A stretch of DNA of 59,012 nucleotides from Candidatus Enterococcus ferrettii (GTDB lineage Bacteria; Bacillota; Bacilli; Lactobacillales; Enterococcaceae): positions 1-59,012 of the forward strand of contig NZ_JAFREL010000034.1 in the NCBI RefSeq assembly GCF_017377655.1, written 5' to 3'. This document shows positions 35,209 through 42,684 of the stretch, piece after piece. The notes under the pieces were generated by a model. It was not told the origin of the DNA. It was given only the letters and a program-made list of their open reading frames with translations, and did no database searches. Both the position numbers and the translations under genes were made by a program. The stretch's first letter is position 1. Each line of letters opens with the position of its first letter.

Positions 35209-35680
35209 AAGAAACCTCCTTTCAATAATTTTAGCAAAAAAAGAGAACGTTTTCAAAAATTACTGAAAGTGACAATTTTAACACTAAGATGACAAAAATG
35301 TTCATACTATTTCTTAGATTTCTATGGTTGTCTTACAGAAAAGAATAACTACTAATTCTTCCTATCTTTAAATAAATGGATCAGAAAATTTCTTTTTAGA
35401 ATCATACCGCTGACATTTTTCAAAAGATTTGCAGGGACGAAAAATCCAACTTTCAAAAACATGATAAAATAAACTAGATCTATAATTCAGAAAAACATAC
35501 TCTGCCATTCAGACGAAAAAGATCATCAAACCGATTTTTTTCCTATTAGAGTAAGTCGGTCTGAGATACGTTCCTTTAATGAAAAAAGGAACTGTAAAAA
35601 AGTTGACACAATAGGTAATGGCATACAGTAACTTCTTTATTTTTAGCTTTACTAAACCAAAGCATAAAATGTAAATTGAC
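35209..35680. other. intergenic region between the lipoprotein and MerR genes
   Basis: An AT-rich region of about 470 nt without an ORF. It has an imperfect hairpin ACCGA/TCGGT around 35540-35570 and GTTCCTTT/AAAGGAAC at 35571-35593. Neither has a clear T-tract. The only supported element is the MerR promoter at its right end. Confidence 0.4.
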
Positions 35681-35711
35681 TTGACTTTTCCGTTACGTAA
35701 AGGTGTAAATT
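35681..35711 (+). promoter_or_regulatory. MerR-type promoter with 19-bp spacer and operator dyad
   Basis: TTGACT (35681-35686) and TAAATT (35706-35711) are 19 bp apart. A 21-bp imperfect dyad at 35684-35704 (half-site ACTTTTCCGT) lies in the spacer. The long spacer with a central dyad is the signature of promoters activated by DNA distortion by MerR proteins, so the gene is probably autoregulated. Confidence 0.8.
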
Positions 35712-35732
35712 AACTACATGGAGGTGAATACA

Positions 35733-36488
35733 GTGATTTACACAGTTAAGCAATTGGCTGATTTGTCTGGAGTTAGTCCTCGAACGCTACGCTATTATGA
35801 TGAAATTAATTTGTTGAAGCCTGCGGAAGTTAATCTAGCAGGGTATCGTTTATACAAACAAACAGAAGTTGATCGTCTGCAGCAGATCCTAGTCTACCGT
35901 TCAATGGGGCTGCCACTAAAAGAGATTCGACAAATTTTGGATCAACCAGAATTTAAAATTGAAACCGCACTTCATAAGCAGCAAACGCAATTGCTGAAAA
36001 GACGCCAAGAAATTGATGAGTTGCTCTTATTAGTTGATCAAACCTTGGCTCATTATAAAGGAGAGCAGAAAATGACAAACGAAGAAAAATTTGAGTTGTT
36101 TAAACAGCAATCGTGGCAGGAAAACGAAGAGCAGTATGGAGAAGAGCTGCTTAAAAAATATGGAGAGGATGTAGTGAAAAAAGCAGCCAATAAATGGTCA
36201 GCGATGTCCCAAACAGATTTTCAAACGAAAGAAGAATCGGAACAAGAATTGTTAAGAAAGTTGAAGAAATATGGTCAACAACCGGAACTCCCTAGTGATT
36301 TAGCCAAACAAGTCTTCTTACTACACAAAAAGTGGTTGCAGTATAGTTGGCAAGAATATTCTTCCCAAGCCCATCGTGGAGTCGCTGAAATGTATATACT
36401 GGATGAACGATTTTCGGAATACTATGAAATACGTGTTGGCAAGAACGCAGCCAACTGGTTAAGAGACATTATCAAATTTTATGCGTAA
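35733..36488 (+). CDS. TipA-type MerR regulator with drug-binding TipAS domain
   Basis: The 251-residue product starts at GTG 35733 with GGAGGT 7 nt upstream; an ATG at 35718 overlaps that site. The MerR DNA-binding domain (YTVKQLADLSGVSPRTLRYY) and dimer helix occupy residues 1-110. The C-terminal TipAS domain (residues 114-251; WSAMSQTDFQTKEESEQ, then YILDERFSEYYEIRVGKNA) binds thiopeptide-like drugs in relatives. An in-frame ATG at 36072 with its own AAAGGAG would produce the domain alone. The promoter has the 19-bp MerR spacer. Confidence 0.9.
   Translation: MIYTVKQLADLSGVSPRTLRYYDEINLLKPAEVNLAGYRLYKQTEVDRLQQILVYRSMGLPLKEIRQILDQPEFKIETALHKQQTQLLKRRQEIDELLLLVDQTLAHYKGEQKMTNEEKFELFKQQSWQENEEQYGEELLKKYGEDVVKKAANKWSAMSQTDFQTKEESEQELLRKLKKYGQQPELPSDLAKQVFLLHKKWLQYSWQEYSSQAHRGVAEMYILDERFSEYYEIRVGKNAANWLRDIIKFYA
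36057..36074 (+). promoter_or_regulatory. internal ribosome site and ATG for a TipAS-like short product
   Basis: AAAGGAG (36057-36063) is 8 nt before the in-frame ATG at 36072. Translation from here gives 138 residues (MTNEEKFELFKQQ...) equal to the drug-binding domain, the arrangement known for TipAL/TipAS of Streptomyces. Confidence 0.7.
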
Positions 36489-36540
36489 CATTCGGTGAAT
36501 ACAGGCATTTCTGTTATAGTGTTAGCGAAAGGAAGCGAGC

Positions 36541-36885
36541 ATGATGCCTAAAAAAATACCAGCAACTGATACTCAGGCTTACATTGAACAGTCACCAGCT
36601 GAGGCTCAAGATATTCTATCTCAATTAGTGAGTCTTTTACGGAAAACTCAACCAGTTGAAGAAACAATTAAATGGGGACTGCCTTTTTTCTTATACAATG
36701 AAATGCGGGCCAATATAGCTGCTTACAAAGCGCACGTGAGTGTCAGCTTCTCTGAGGATTTGACACCTGAACAAGTAAAGGAAGCGAAAGATTTGGGTTA
36801 CGCCACTGGGCAAAAGAGATTAAACATTCGATTTGACCAGTCAGTTCCTGAGCCTCTAATTAAAAAAATTATTGCCAAAAAGTAG
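36541..36885 (+). CDS. DUF1801 family protein
   Basis: The 114-residue protein contains PVEETIKWGLPFFLYNEMRANIAAYK and KRLNIRFDQSVPEPLIKKI, here as motif regions, both characteristic of DUF1801 (YdhG-like) proteins with the double-wing CyaY-like fold. AAAGGAAG precedes two adjacent ATGs at 36541 and 36544; either may be used. Convergent with the YjbR-like gene of related fold. Function unknown. Confidence 0.8.
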   Translation: MMPKKIPATDTQAYIEQSPAEAQDILSQLVSLLRKTQPVEETIKWGLPFFLYNEMRANIAAYKAHVSVSFSEDLTPEQVKEAKDLGYATGQKRLNIRFDQSVPEPLIKKIIAKK

Positions 36886-36918
36886 AAGTGCTATGAAAGA
36901 TACACTTCTACTTTTTTT
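36877..36918. terminator. bidirectional terminator
   Basis: AGTAGAAGTG (36881-36890) pairs with CACTTCTACT (36903-36912), with A and T runs on the flanks. It is shared by the convergent DUF1801 and YjbR-like genes and overlaps both stops. Confidence 0.88.
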
Positions 36919-37283
36919 CGATCTTTTACGGGTAAATTTTTTACTACTAACTGATAAGAAAGACGAATCATATTTTCAATTTCTACATCACTTAATTGGG
37001 TGGTAGCTAAGTTAATGGTATTCCAGTGTTTTTTATTAGTATGATAGCCAGGAGTAATATTGGAATAAAGTTCTCGCAGTTCCTCATTCTTTTCGGGTAA
37101 GCCTTTAAGGGTGATAGTAGCAGATTCACTAACTTCTTGAGTCATTAGACCAAACATTTTGCCATAAAGATCGAAATATAAAATTTCCCAATCCAGACGA
37201 TAATAAACCTTCGCCTTAGGGAGTTCGTTACCAAAATCTTGAAAATGGGCAATGCGTTTTTCGATACGTTTAAGATTCTTCAT
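36891..37283 (-). CDS. MmcQ/YjbR family protein
   Basis: The 130-residue protein has the family C-terminal pattern PGYHTNKKHWNTINL followed by DVEIENMIRLSYQLVVKNL. The N-terminal half has YRLDWEILYFDLYGKMFGLM. MmcQ/YjbR proteins have a CyaY-like fold and were proposed to bind DNA. AAGGAGG lies in the end of the upstream gene, whose stop adjoins this ATG, so the two are coupled. Confidence 0.85.
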   Translation of the reverse strand: MKNLKRIEKRIAHFQDFGNELPKAKVYYRLDWEILYFDLYGKMFGLMTQEVSESATITLKGLPEKNEELRELYSNITPGYHTNKKHWNTINLATTQLSDVEIENMIRLSYQLVVKNLPVKDRKKVEVYLS

Positions 37284-37976
37284 TTACATAGGCCTCCTTA
37301 AGATTAATGAACGCTGGGCTTCACTTGCTAAATCAGCGTTCGTTCGAATAATTTCTTTAAGCAGCATTTCGCTTTGTGGAAAGGAAGAAAAGCAAATAAC
37401 TAGTTTCCATTGAAGCAAGGGCTCATAAATACTTTCCTCCCAAAGTGTTTGAAGTTTGTTAAAGTAATTATCAGATGCTTCATTAGGGTGATAAAAAATA
37501 AGCAGACCAATCGCATCGATCAATTCACTTAATGCGGGCATGTCTAACTGGTCCAACTGTTCAAACAACGTAGGTAAAATACTTGGCGACATGTTACCTA
37601 ATGAACGAGCAATCAAATCGCGGGGCAGTGGAAAAGATTTTTTAGCTGACGGTGTATTCAACGGTTGCTGATGTTGGTTACTTCCAATCTTTCCTAGATA
37701 AGGCAGCATTTGTTTAGCTGTTTCTACTGTTCCAGTTTCCAGCTTGCGCATCATTTCTAAACGGCAGTACAGTTTTCTTTCTTTAGAGACTACTTCTAAT
37801 AATTTAGCAGATGAATCAACGGTAAGTGGGATCAAACGAGCAGCAGCACTGCGTTCTAGCGACTGATCTGAATCCAAAAGTACCATTAACATTTCAAAAG
37901 AACATTTTTTAAAAATTATCAGATCGTCCTCTTCTAACCAGCCTCTTGTTTGAAGCTGTTTTTTGCTACTTTTCAT
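37284..37976 (-). CDS. HEAT-like helical repeat protein of unknown function
   Basis: The 230-residue product starts at ATG 37976 with AAGGAGA upstream; a longer reading to 38243 lacks a site. It begins MKSSKKQLQTRGWLEEDDL and is built of helical pairs (LLDSDQSLERSAAARLIPL, ARSLGNMSPSILPTLFEQL) that resemble HEAT-type repeats. No catalytic motif or membrane segment is seen. It is coupled to the YjbR-like gene. Confidence 0.65.
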   Translation of the reverse strand: MKSSKKQLQTRGWLEEDDLIIFKKCSFEMLMVLLDSDQSLERSAAARLIPLTVDSSAKLLEVVSKERKLYCRLEMMRKLETGTVETAKQMLPYLGKIGSNQHQQPLNTPSAKKSFPLPRDLIARSLGNMSPSILPTLFEQLDQLDMPALSELIDAIGLLIFYHPNEASDNYFNKLQTLWEESIYEPLLQWKLVICFSSFPQSEMLLKEIIRTNADLASEAQRSLILRRPM

Positions 37977-38123
37977 AAAAAAATCTCCTTTTTTTGAGTA
38001 TAGCATTAAATATAGACATAGTGAACGAACTCTTAAACAAGCAAAACATTTGTGCTTTTTTTCACAAATTCGTTGCTTTCTTTTTTTTATTATGCTAAAG
38101 TATGGAAAAGGAGATGTGATAAC

Positions 38124-38414
38124 ATGAGAAAAACTGTTGCCAATCCAATCGAACTGAGAGACGCCATTCGTTGTGAAAAGAAAAAGATTGCACTGACTAG
38201 TGGGTTTGCCAATATGATGCGTCCTTTTGCTGAATTCCAACAAAGAAATAAAAAGGAAGTCAATATCAGCGAGGTAACTGAAGCGGTTGATTTACCAGCG
38301 AGCGTAGTACTTGCATTCGATTCAAAAACAATGGCCAAATTATTCAAAACCTATCAAGTAGTGGTGAATGAAGATACCGCTAGAGGAGTGGAATTGGAAT
38401 ACGTCCATGTTTAA
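38124..38414 (+). CDS. conserved-looking small protein, function unknown
   Basis: The 96-residue product starts at ATG 38124 behind AAAAGGAG. It begins MRKTVANPIELRDAIRCEKK and has VSEAVDLPASVVLAFDSK-like hydrophobic and acidic segments in the second half. A terminator follows. No family recognised. Confidence 0.65.
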   Translation: MRKTVANPIELRDAIRCEKKKIALTSGFANMMRPFAEFQQRNKKEVNISEVTEAVDLPASVVLAFDSKTMAKLFKTYQVVVNEDTARGVELEYVHV

Positions 38415-38445
38415 TTTTTTTCTATCATTTTGTGAAAAAGTTATC

Positions 38446-38496
38446 AAAGACGGTTTGTAAGGCATACGTGTATGCTTTTACGGACGGTCTTTTTTT
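38446..38496 (+). terminator. terminator after the 96-residue gene
   Basis: AAAGAC...GTCTTT with an inner GCATAC/GTATGC stem, followed by a run of T. Confidence 0.85.
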
Positions 38497-38602
38497 ATTT
38501 TGAACTTATTGCTTAGTGATCATTTTGTTTATAGGCAACGCAAATTTAGGGTAATTATTTCAAATTTAAATGGTAAAAGGATGAGAAAATCTGCTAAGAT
38601 AA

Positions 38603-38697
38603 ATCTAGAAGAAAGAAACTCTCATTCTTTCTTTGTCTGCTTATGAGAGTAAGCAATGTTTTCCCCTAAGGCACTCTATCGCAGGAGTGTCTTTTTT
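38603..38697 (+). ncRNA. candidate small RNA
   Basis: About 95 nt lie between a possible -10 (TAAGAT, 38596) and a strong intrinsic terminator (GGCACTC/GAGTGTC with TTTTTT). An internal CTCTCAT/ATGAGAG pair (around 38619-38648) supports a folded RNA. No ORF with a ribosome site fits. Unrecognised. Confidence 0.4.
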
Positions 38698-38793
38698 GAT
38701 TGAGCTAATTTTTTTCTTTTTTAGAGATCAGTCGATACAATAGAAGAGAGTTGTAAGAAGTCTAATTTGTGCAGCATAAAAGGGGGAAATCCA

Positions 38794-39249
38794 ATGCCTT
38801 GGAATATGAAAGACTATCCAGCGTCTATGAAAAATTTGGAAAAGGTAACACGCAAAAAAGCAATTGATATTGGTAATGCACTTTTAGCTGACGGATATCC
38901 AGAAGAACGTGCAATTCCAATTGCGATTAGTCAAGCGGAAAAATGGTACACAGATGCTTCTGAGAAGGAACTACGTCAAGTAGAAAATTCTAAGAATCCA
39001 CAGAAAAATGATACGCATGAAACCAATCCTAATACAAAAAAACTAATTAATGCAGCTGTATCAGTCAAATATCAGGAAGATCAATGGGAAGTCATTTCGG
39101 ATGGTGCAAAACGTGCCAGCGAACGGTTTGCTAAAAAATCAGAAGCTATTCAGCGTGGGAAAGATATAGCTGAAAATAAAGAATCTGAACTGAGAATTTT
39201 TAAACGCGACGGGACACTACAAGAAACGCGAAACTTTAAGAATGAGTAG
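38794..39249 (+). CDS. ChaB/DUF2188-like protein
   Basis: The 151-residue protein starts at ATG 38794 behind AGGGGG. Residues 1-60 (MPWNMKDYPASMKNLEKVTR, then IPIAISQAEKWY) resemble ChaB-like small proteins. Residues 90-151 (VSVKYQEDQWEVISDGAKRA, then ELRIFKRDGTLQETRNF) are a DUF2188 domain. Such two-part proteins are common in enterococci and lactobacilli and may be stress related. Own terminator downstream. Confidence 0.75.
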   Translation: MPWNMKDYPASMKNLEKVTRKKAIDIGNALLADGYPEERAIPIAISQAEKWYTDASEKELRQVENSKNPQKNDTHETNPNTKKLINAAVSVKYQEDQWEVISDGAKRASERFAKKSEAIQRGKDIAENKESELRIFKRDGTLQETRNFKNE

Positions 39250-39252
39250 AGA

Positions 39253-39295
39253 AACCGTGAGAAGGAATGCAATTGATTTCTTCTCACGGTTTTTT
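39253..39295 (+). terminator. terminator after the DUF2188 gene
   Basis: AACCGTGAGAAG pairs with CTTCTCACGGTT and is followed by TTTT. Confidence 0.88.
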
Positions 39296-39563
39296 ATGAA
39301 ATGAAATGTGTTTGCTGATATTTTTCTATATCAATCATAATTCGCGTTTTTCCTAAAACAGCGTATTTAGCTGCGACGAATTGTTTCCGAACATTGAACT
39401 GACCAACAACGGTGATTTGCATACCGTCTTCTACGTCAGCAAGGAAATTTAAACTATGTTTAGCGATTAAACAATGATGATCATCTAGCTTGAAATATAC
39501 GAGAGGGTAATCAGATAACTTTATTACTTTCAAATGGCTGACCGTTCCTTTTAGTGTATTCAT
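39294..39563 (-). CDS. small protein in an SOS-controlled operon
   Basis: The 89-residue product starts at ATG 39563 with AAGGAG 8 nt upstream. It begins MNTLKGTVSHLKVIKLSDYP and looks beta-rich (GMQITVVGQFNVRKQFVAAK), perhaps an OB-like fold. It is the second gene behind a LexA box. No known family is recognised. Confidence 0.65.
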   Translation of the reverse strand: MNTLKGTVSHLKVIKLSDYPLVYFKLDDHHCLIAKHSLNFLADVEDGMQITVVGQFNVRKQFVAAKYAVLGKTRIMIDIEKYQQTHFIS

Positions 39564-39568
39564 CCTAA

Positions 39569-39847
39569 TCACTCCTTATTTCTGCCACTGGGAAAAGCAA
39601 GGCAAGTTTCTTTCGTGCGAACCCCTTTAAAGACAAGTTCATCATTTGAACGTTCGAACAAAAAGTAACTATCCTGATTTCGCTTTGTACGTTTGGCCGC
39701 TACTTTAAAATAATCTCGTTGCTCTTCGTCCATTTTTTCAACAATGTTGCTAAGAAATAGGGCTAAAGGAACGGACTCTTGGACAATAGAATAATAAGCT
39801 TGATAAAAAGTTGAAACAGAATTTGCACTGATCATAGACATTGTCAT
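39569..39847 (-). CDS. small protein directly behind an SOS box
   Basis: The 92-residue product (start ATG 39847; ATG 39850 is also possible) begins MTMSMISANSVSTFYQAYYS. It has a helical first half with VPLALFLSNIVEKMDEEQRD and a beta-rich second half. It is transcribed from a promoter in which the LexA box lies between -35 and -10. Function unknown; in related bacteria such pairs can accompany error-prone polymerases, but no umuC-like gene is present here. Confidence 0.65.
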   Translation of the reverse strand: MTMSMISANSVSTFYQAYYSIVQESVPLALFLSNIVEKMDEEQRDYFKVAAKRTKRNQDSYFLFERSNDELVFKGVRTKETCLAFPSGRNKE

Positions 39848-39859
39848 CACCTCACTGCT

Positions 39860-39888
39860 ATTATACGAACATACGTTCTAAAAGTAAA
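39860..39888 (-). promoter_or_regulatory. SOS-controlled promoter (LexA box within the spacer)
   Basis: On the minus strand TTTACT (39888-39883) and TATAAT (39865-39860) are 17 bp apart. CGAACATACGTTCT at 39866-39879 (plus-strand reading) fills the spacer and matches the Firmicutes SOS consensus at 13 of 14 positions. Confidence 0.88.
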
Positions 39889-39898
39889 GTAGATTTCC

Positions 39899-39926
39899 TC
39901 AAAAAAAAGAAGCTTTTCAGCTTCTT
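39899..39926 (-). terminator. terminator of the orphan prdD/prdE operon
   Basis: On the minus strand AAGAAGCT pairs with AGCTTCTT around a 4-nt loop, followed by a U-run. It overlaps the stop of the prdE-like gene. Confidence 0.9.
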
Positions 39927-40386
39927 AAGAATGACGCATTTTTAACCGTAAACGTGCGATTGCTTTTTGAGCATCCTCTTTAGTTACGGTGTTTTGAGCT
40001 AAAATACCAGTCTCTTTTCCTTGATTGCTTTTATAAAAAGGCAATACCTCAGTCAGGTAATTATTTGTAACCACAAAATTCTCGGCATCACAAACGCTCA
40101 TGGCAACAAAGGGAAGCTTATTTTTTCCTACTTCATTAATTAAATTAGCGTAATCAACATGATTATTGCCAAATCCATTGCAAGACAAAATAGCTCCATC
40201 AGCTTTTAAGGAACAAAGAAGCTGAGCAGTTCGGTTGCTAGCTAATATTTTTGTTGGCGTATCATCAGCACTTCCCATGATAATCACTCCCAGTAAATCG
40301 ATCTCAGCATCTTCAGCTAAAAGTTCGACAAAGGGATCACGATAATGGTGTAAAGTTGTTTCTTTCATACTTGCACCTAAACCCAT
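39925..40386 (-). CDS. PrdE-like protein, orphan second copy
   Basis: The 153-residue protein begins MGLGASMKETTLHHYRDPF and has GAILSCNGFGNNHVDYANLI, aligned with the STDGWGNSDVDFAN region of the first PrdE. It carries three cysteines (in LLCSL, LSCNGF and SVCDAE) where the first copy has none, so the two have diverged. GGAG precedes the ATG. It is cotranscribed with a PrdD-like gene and lies about 39 kb from the main prd genes. Confidence 0.8.
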   Translation of the reverse strand: MGLGASMKETTLHHYRDPFVELLAEDAEIDLLGVIIMGSADDTPTKILASNRTAQLLCSLKADGAILSCNGFGNNHVDYANLINEVGKNKLPFVAMSVCDAENFVVTNNYLTEVLPFYKSNQGKETGILAQNTVTKEDAQKAIARLRLKMRHS

Positions 40387-40398
40387 GTCGCCGTCTCC

Positions 40399-41136
40399 TT
40401 AATCCATTGCTCGAATAATACCATCACGGTATTCGTTTGGTGTTACTAATTGGGGCATACACCCCATATCAATGATTGATTTACTTCCTTGAAAACCGGC
40501 TGGTTCGGTAGGAAATAATCGTGTATCGTAAATAGCACCCTGCCCCGAAACCTCTTTAACTAAAACAACTTGCTTAGCATTAGGACGAGGGTGATCGTCA
40601 AACACATGTTTTTCAGTATAGACCTGTGGGTCAAAAGCACGCAACTGTTGTCGAAAAACGGCACAAAACTGATCGCATGCTAAATGTGCAGCATCAGGTC
40701 CAGCTCGTGACACCCAGGCATCTGCTTTCAAGACCACATTAAAGGAAATCAGGAAATCCTCATCCGCCGGAGTTCCGGCTCTTCCCCAAGCAACTTGCTC
40801 CGCCAAAATACCTTCTGACCCGCCACCATTGCAAATTTGGCGGCCGTTTGTATCCACTCCAGTCAATAAAACATATACTCCAGTTAATGTATGAGTAATC
40901 CCCTCACCTAGACTTCCTAATGCTTTAGCCGAAAGAGGGATAACATCCATGATGGTATTAGTGAATTGGTTACGACTATCTGGAGGAATTATTTTGATAG
41001 TAATTGCTTCGATTAAAGGATGATCGAAAAATAGTAATTTTGGTGAGAGAGTTAGACTCCCGGTTTCAAGGACTAAATTCTTTTCACCTAACTGGACGTT
41101 ATTTATGTGATAACTCTTGATCGTCAATGTAGTCAT
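40399..41136 (-). CDS. PrdD-like protein, orphan second copy
   Basis: The product has 245 residues, the same length as the first PrdD. Shared blocks are FTNTIMDVIPLSAKALGSLG, GITHTLTGVYVLLTG, KEVSGQGAIYDTRLFPTEP and VTPNEYRDGIIRAMD. Overall identity is clearly partial, and the cysteines do not match those of the first copy. It is second in a three-gene minus-strand operon with an 80-residue protein upstream and the PrdE-like gene 12 nt downstream. No reductase selenoprotein is nearby, so its partner is unclear. Confidence 0.8.
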   Translation of the reverse strand: MTTLTIKSYHINNVQLGEKNLVLETGSLTLSPKLLFFDHPLIEAITIKIIPPDSRNQFTNTIMDVIPLSAKALGSLGEGITHTLTGVYVLLTGVDTNGRQICNGGGSEGILAEQVAWGRAGTPADEDFLISFNVVLKADAWVSRAGPDAAHLACDQFCAVFRQQLRAFDPQVYTEKHVFDDHPRPNAKQVVLVKEVSGQGAIYDTRLFPTEPAGFQGSKSIIDMGCMPQLVTPNEYRDGIIRAMD

Positions 41137-41173
41137 CTCATTGTCGCCTTTCCATATGTAAAGTTTCTCAAAA

Positions 41174-41416
41174 TTAACAATTCTGGGTTTTGTCCAATAA
41201 AGAATTCACCCAGTATTCTTTATTGATCTGTTCAACATAAATATCAAAATCATGAGAAGCTTCCATTTGATCAGTAATATTTTTAGTAATGCCATGAATT
41301 AAATAGAAACGTTGACTATTATCAATCTGAATCGTTTCAGAAACTGCCGGAATAGAAGAAAATTCCGCCAAAAAAGTTTTTCGGGTAATCAAATCGTGTA
41401 AACAAACTTTATGCAT
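41174..41416 (-). CDS. small protein heading the orphan prdD/prdE operon
   Basis: The 80-residue protein begins MHKVCLHDLITRKTFLAEFS and ends NSLLDKTQNC, with cysteines at both ends (residues 5 and 80). AAAGGAG precedes the ATG. The stop is 37 nt before the PrdD-like start. Not recognised; the terminal cysteines could suit redox or metal binding, but this is only a guess. Confidence 0.6.
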   Translation of the reverse strand: MHKVCLHDLITRKTFLAEFSSIPAVSETIQIDNSQRFYLIHGITKNITDQMEASHDFDIYVEQINKEYWVNSLLDKTQNC

Positions 41417-41719
41417 AACAAACTCCTTTATTCAAACGGTGAACTTATGTTGATTATAGCACAGGAAATAAAGGAGTTCTGTAAGAATAATGAGATTTGT
41501 TCATTGCAAAATGACAAAATAGAGGAGAGAAGATGGTATAAACAGCTAGAAATTTAATTTGGAATTAGAAGCTTCTAAAAAGAGCAGTAAAGAAGTGTGT
41601 GACGGAGGCGGACAGCTCCTAAACTAGCTTTTCGTTATTCAGCTTATTTTTCAAGAAGCTGTTCCAGCCACACTGTTTACCCGTTTTTCAGTACCTGTGA
41701 TATAAAAATATTACAAGAC
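41417..41719. other. intergenic region with a structured element
   Basis: No ORF. Bases 41594-41674 can fold: AGTGTG pairs with CACACT and ACAGCT (41612) with AGCTGT (41657). The element resembles a dispersed intergenic repeat or small structured RNA. Nothing else seen. Confidence 0.5.
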
Positions 41720-42001
41720 TCAATTTGAGATCTTTTCGTACATATCATTTGAATGTTTAAAATAGATTTCGGCATTTTTTCTCTTGAGACTCCTTTTTGC
41801 GAATTCTAAGTCTTGCTGGGTCCAAATCGTTGCTGGAGCACCTTCTATAAGTTCAGCAACATAGAAAAATGAGCCACAAGATACTAAATAAGGTGTCATT
41901 ATATGGACGCTGAGACTTTTGGTAACACAAGTGAATCGCAATTCTTCAGGAGAATCAAACGGGGGAATGTCGTTTAGTAGGGGAATCTTAATAAAGAGCA
42001 T
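41720..42001 (-). CDS. small protein of unknown function
   Basis: The 93-residue protein begins MLFIKIPLLNDIPPFDSPEE and has TPYLVSCGSFFYVAELIEGA in the middle. GAAAGAAG precedes the ATG. It lies alone between structured intergenic segments. No family recognised. Confidence 0.55.
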   Translation of the reverse strand: MLFIKIPLLNDIPPFDSPEELRFTCVTKSLSVHIMTPYLVSCGSFFYVAELIEGAPATIWTQQDLEFAKRSLKRKNAEIYFKHSNDMYEKISN

Positions 42002-42043
42002 TTTTTCACTTCTTTCTCAATCACTAAACCTATTTAATTCACC

Positions 42044-42073
42044 TAAAAAAGGATAGTCAAGCCTGACTACCCC
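42044..42073 (-). terminator. minus-strand terminator
   Basis: GGTAGTCAGGCTTGACTATCC with a U-run on the minus strand. It lies upstream of the 93-residue gene and would insulate it. Confidence 0.7.
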
Positions 42074-42179
42074 AGTACATTGACTCGTCTAATTGAGCTA
42101 GACAGTGTCATAATATCAGATTGTAATTTAGTTCACAAGAAAAGCACTCAAAGACCGCAAAAATAGTTTTTTTAAAAGG

Positions 42180-42289
42180 GATTGACCATGAAGCATGCGT
42201 AAACAAATTAAAGGACCTGAGAAAGATAGTAATAGTTGTAAACAAATTAATTATCTGTAATCTGCAGGTTCTAAAAGTCATGGTCAATC
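42180..42289. repeat. 110-nt element with 12-bp terminal inverted repeats
   Basis: GATTGACCATGA (42180-42191) and TCATGGTCAATC (42278-42289) are perfect inverted repeats. An inner pair AGGACCTG/CAGGTTCT (42212, 42265) also matches, and GTAAACAAATTA occurs twice inside. It may be a structured RNA or a small non-autonomous element; no target duplication is obvious. Confidence 0.6.
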
Positions 42290-42419
42290 TAACAAGAATT
42301 ATAGCATACTAAAATTGCCAGGAAAAGATAACATTTAACGAGTGACTAAAATTATTACAAAAAGCTAGGTAACCTTTAGATAGAAGAAACACATCTTGAT
42401 TAGAGTGATTTTAATTCAA

Positions 42420-42452
42420 TAAAAAAACCGATCACTAAACGTGACCGGAAAA
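42420..42452 (-). terminator. minus-strand terminator
   Basis: CCGGTCAC/GTGATCGG stem with a U-run on the minus strand. Confidence 0.7.
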
Positions 42453-42635
42453 AATGGGGTAGTTGGGATATGTGCTACACCTTTAATTTACCATCATCTG
42501 TCTAAAACGACAAAAAATATGCCCACGAAAGCATCAAAAATTTAGAGCTTAAAAATTATCTGATTAGGTTATTTAGTAAATAGCTTTAAGAATAATCTCG
42601 AATTTTAAAGGAAGTATTTCATTCTTCACACACAA

Positions 42636-42667
42636 AAAGCTTCAGCGGAATATACCCAACTAAAGCT
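42636..42667 (-). terminator. terminator of the tRNA-like unit
   Basis: AAGCTTTAG/CTGAAGCTT with a U-run on the minus strand, 18 nt past the 3' end of the tRNA-like sequence. Confidence 0.72.
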
Positions 42668-42684
42668 TCACTTGCGAATTATAA

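Larger units (their letters stand above)
38415..38793 (+). other. intergenic region with two terminators and a possible small RNA
   Basis: No ORF. Contents: the terminator at 38446-38496, a -10-like TAAGAT at 38596-38601, and an RNA-like stretch that ends in the hairpin at 38668-38697. The rest shows nothing recognisable. Confidence 0.5.
42002..42684. other. gene-free region rich in RNA-like structure
   Basis: No protein gene. It contains terminators on the minus strand (42044-42073, 42420-42452, 42636-42667) and the long inverted repeat at 42180-42289. The terminators imply at least one minus-strand transcript from the tRNA-like unit upstream. Confidence 0.5.
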
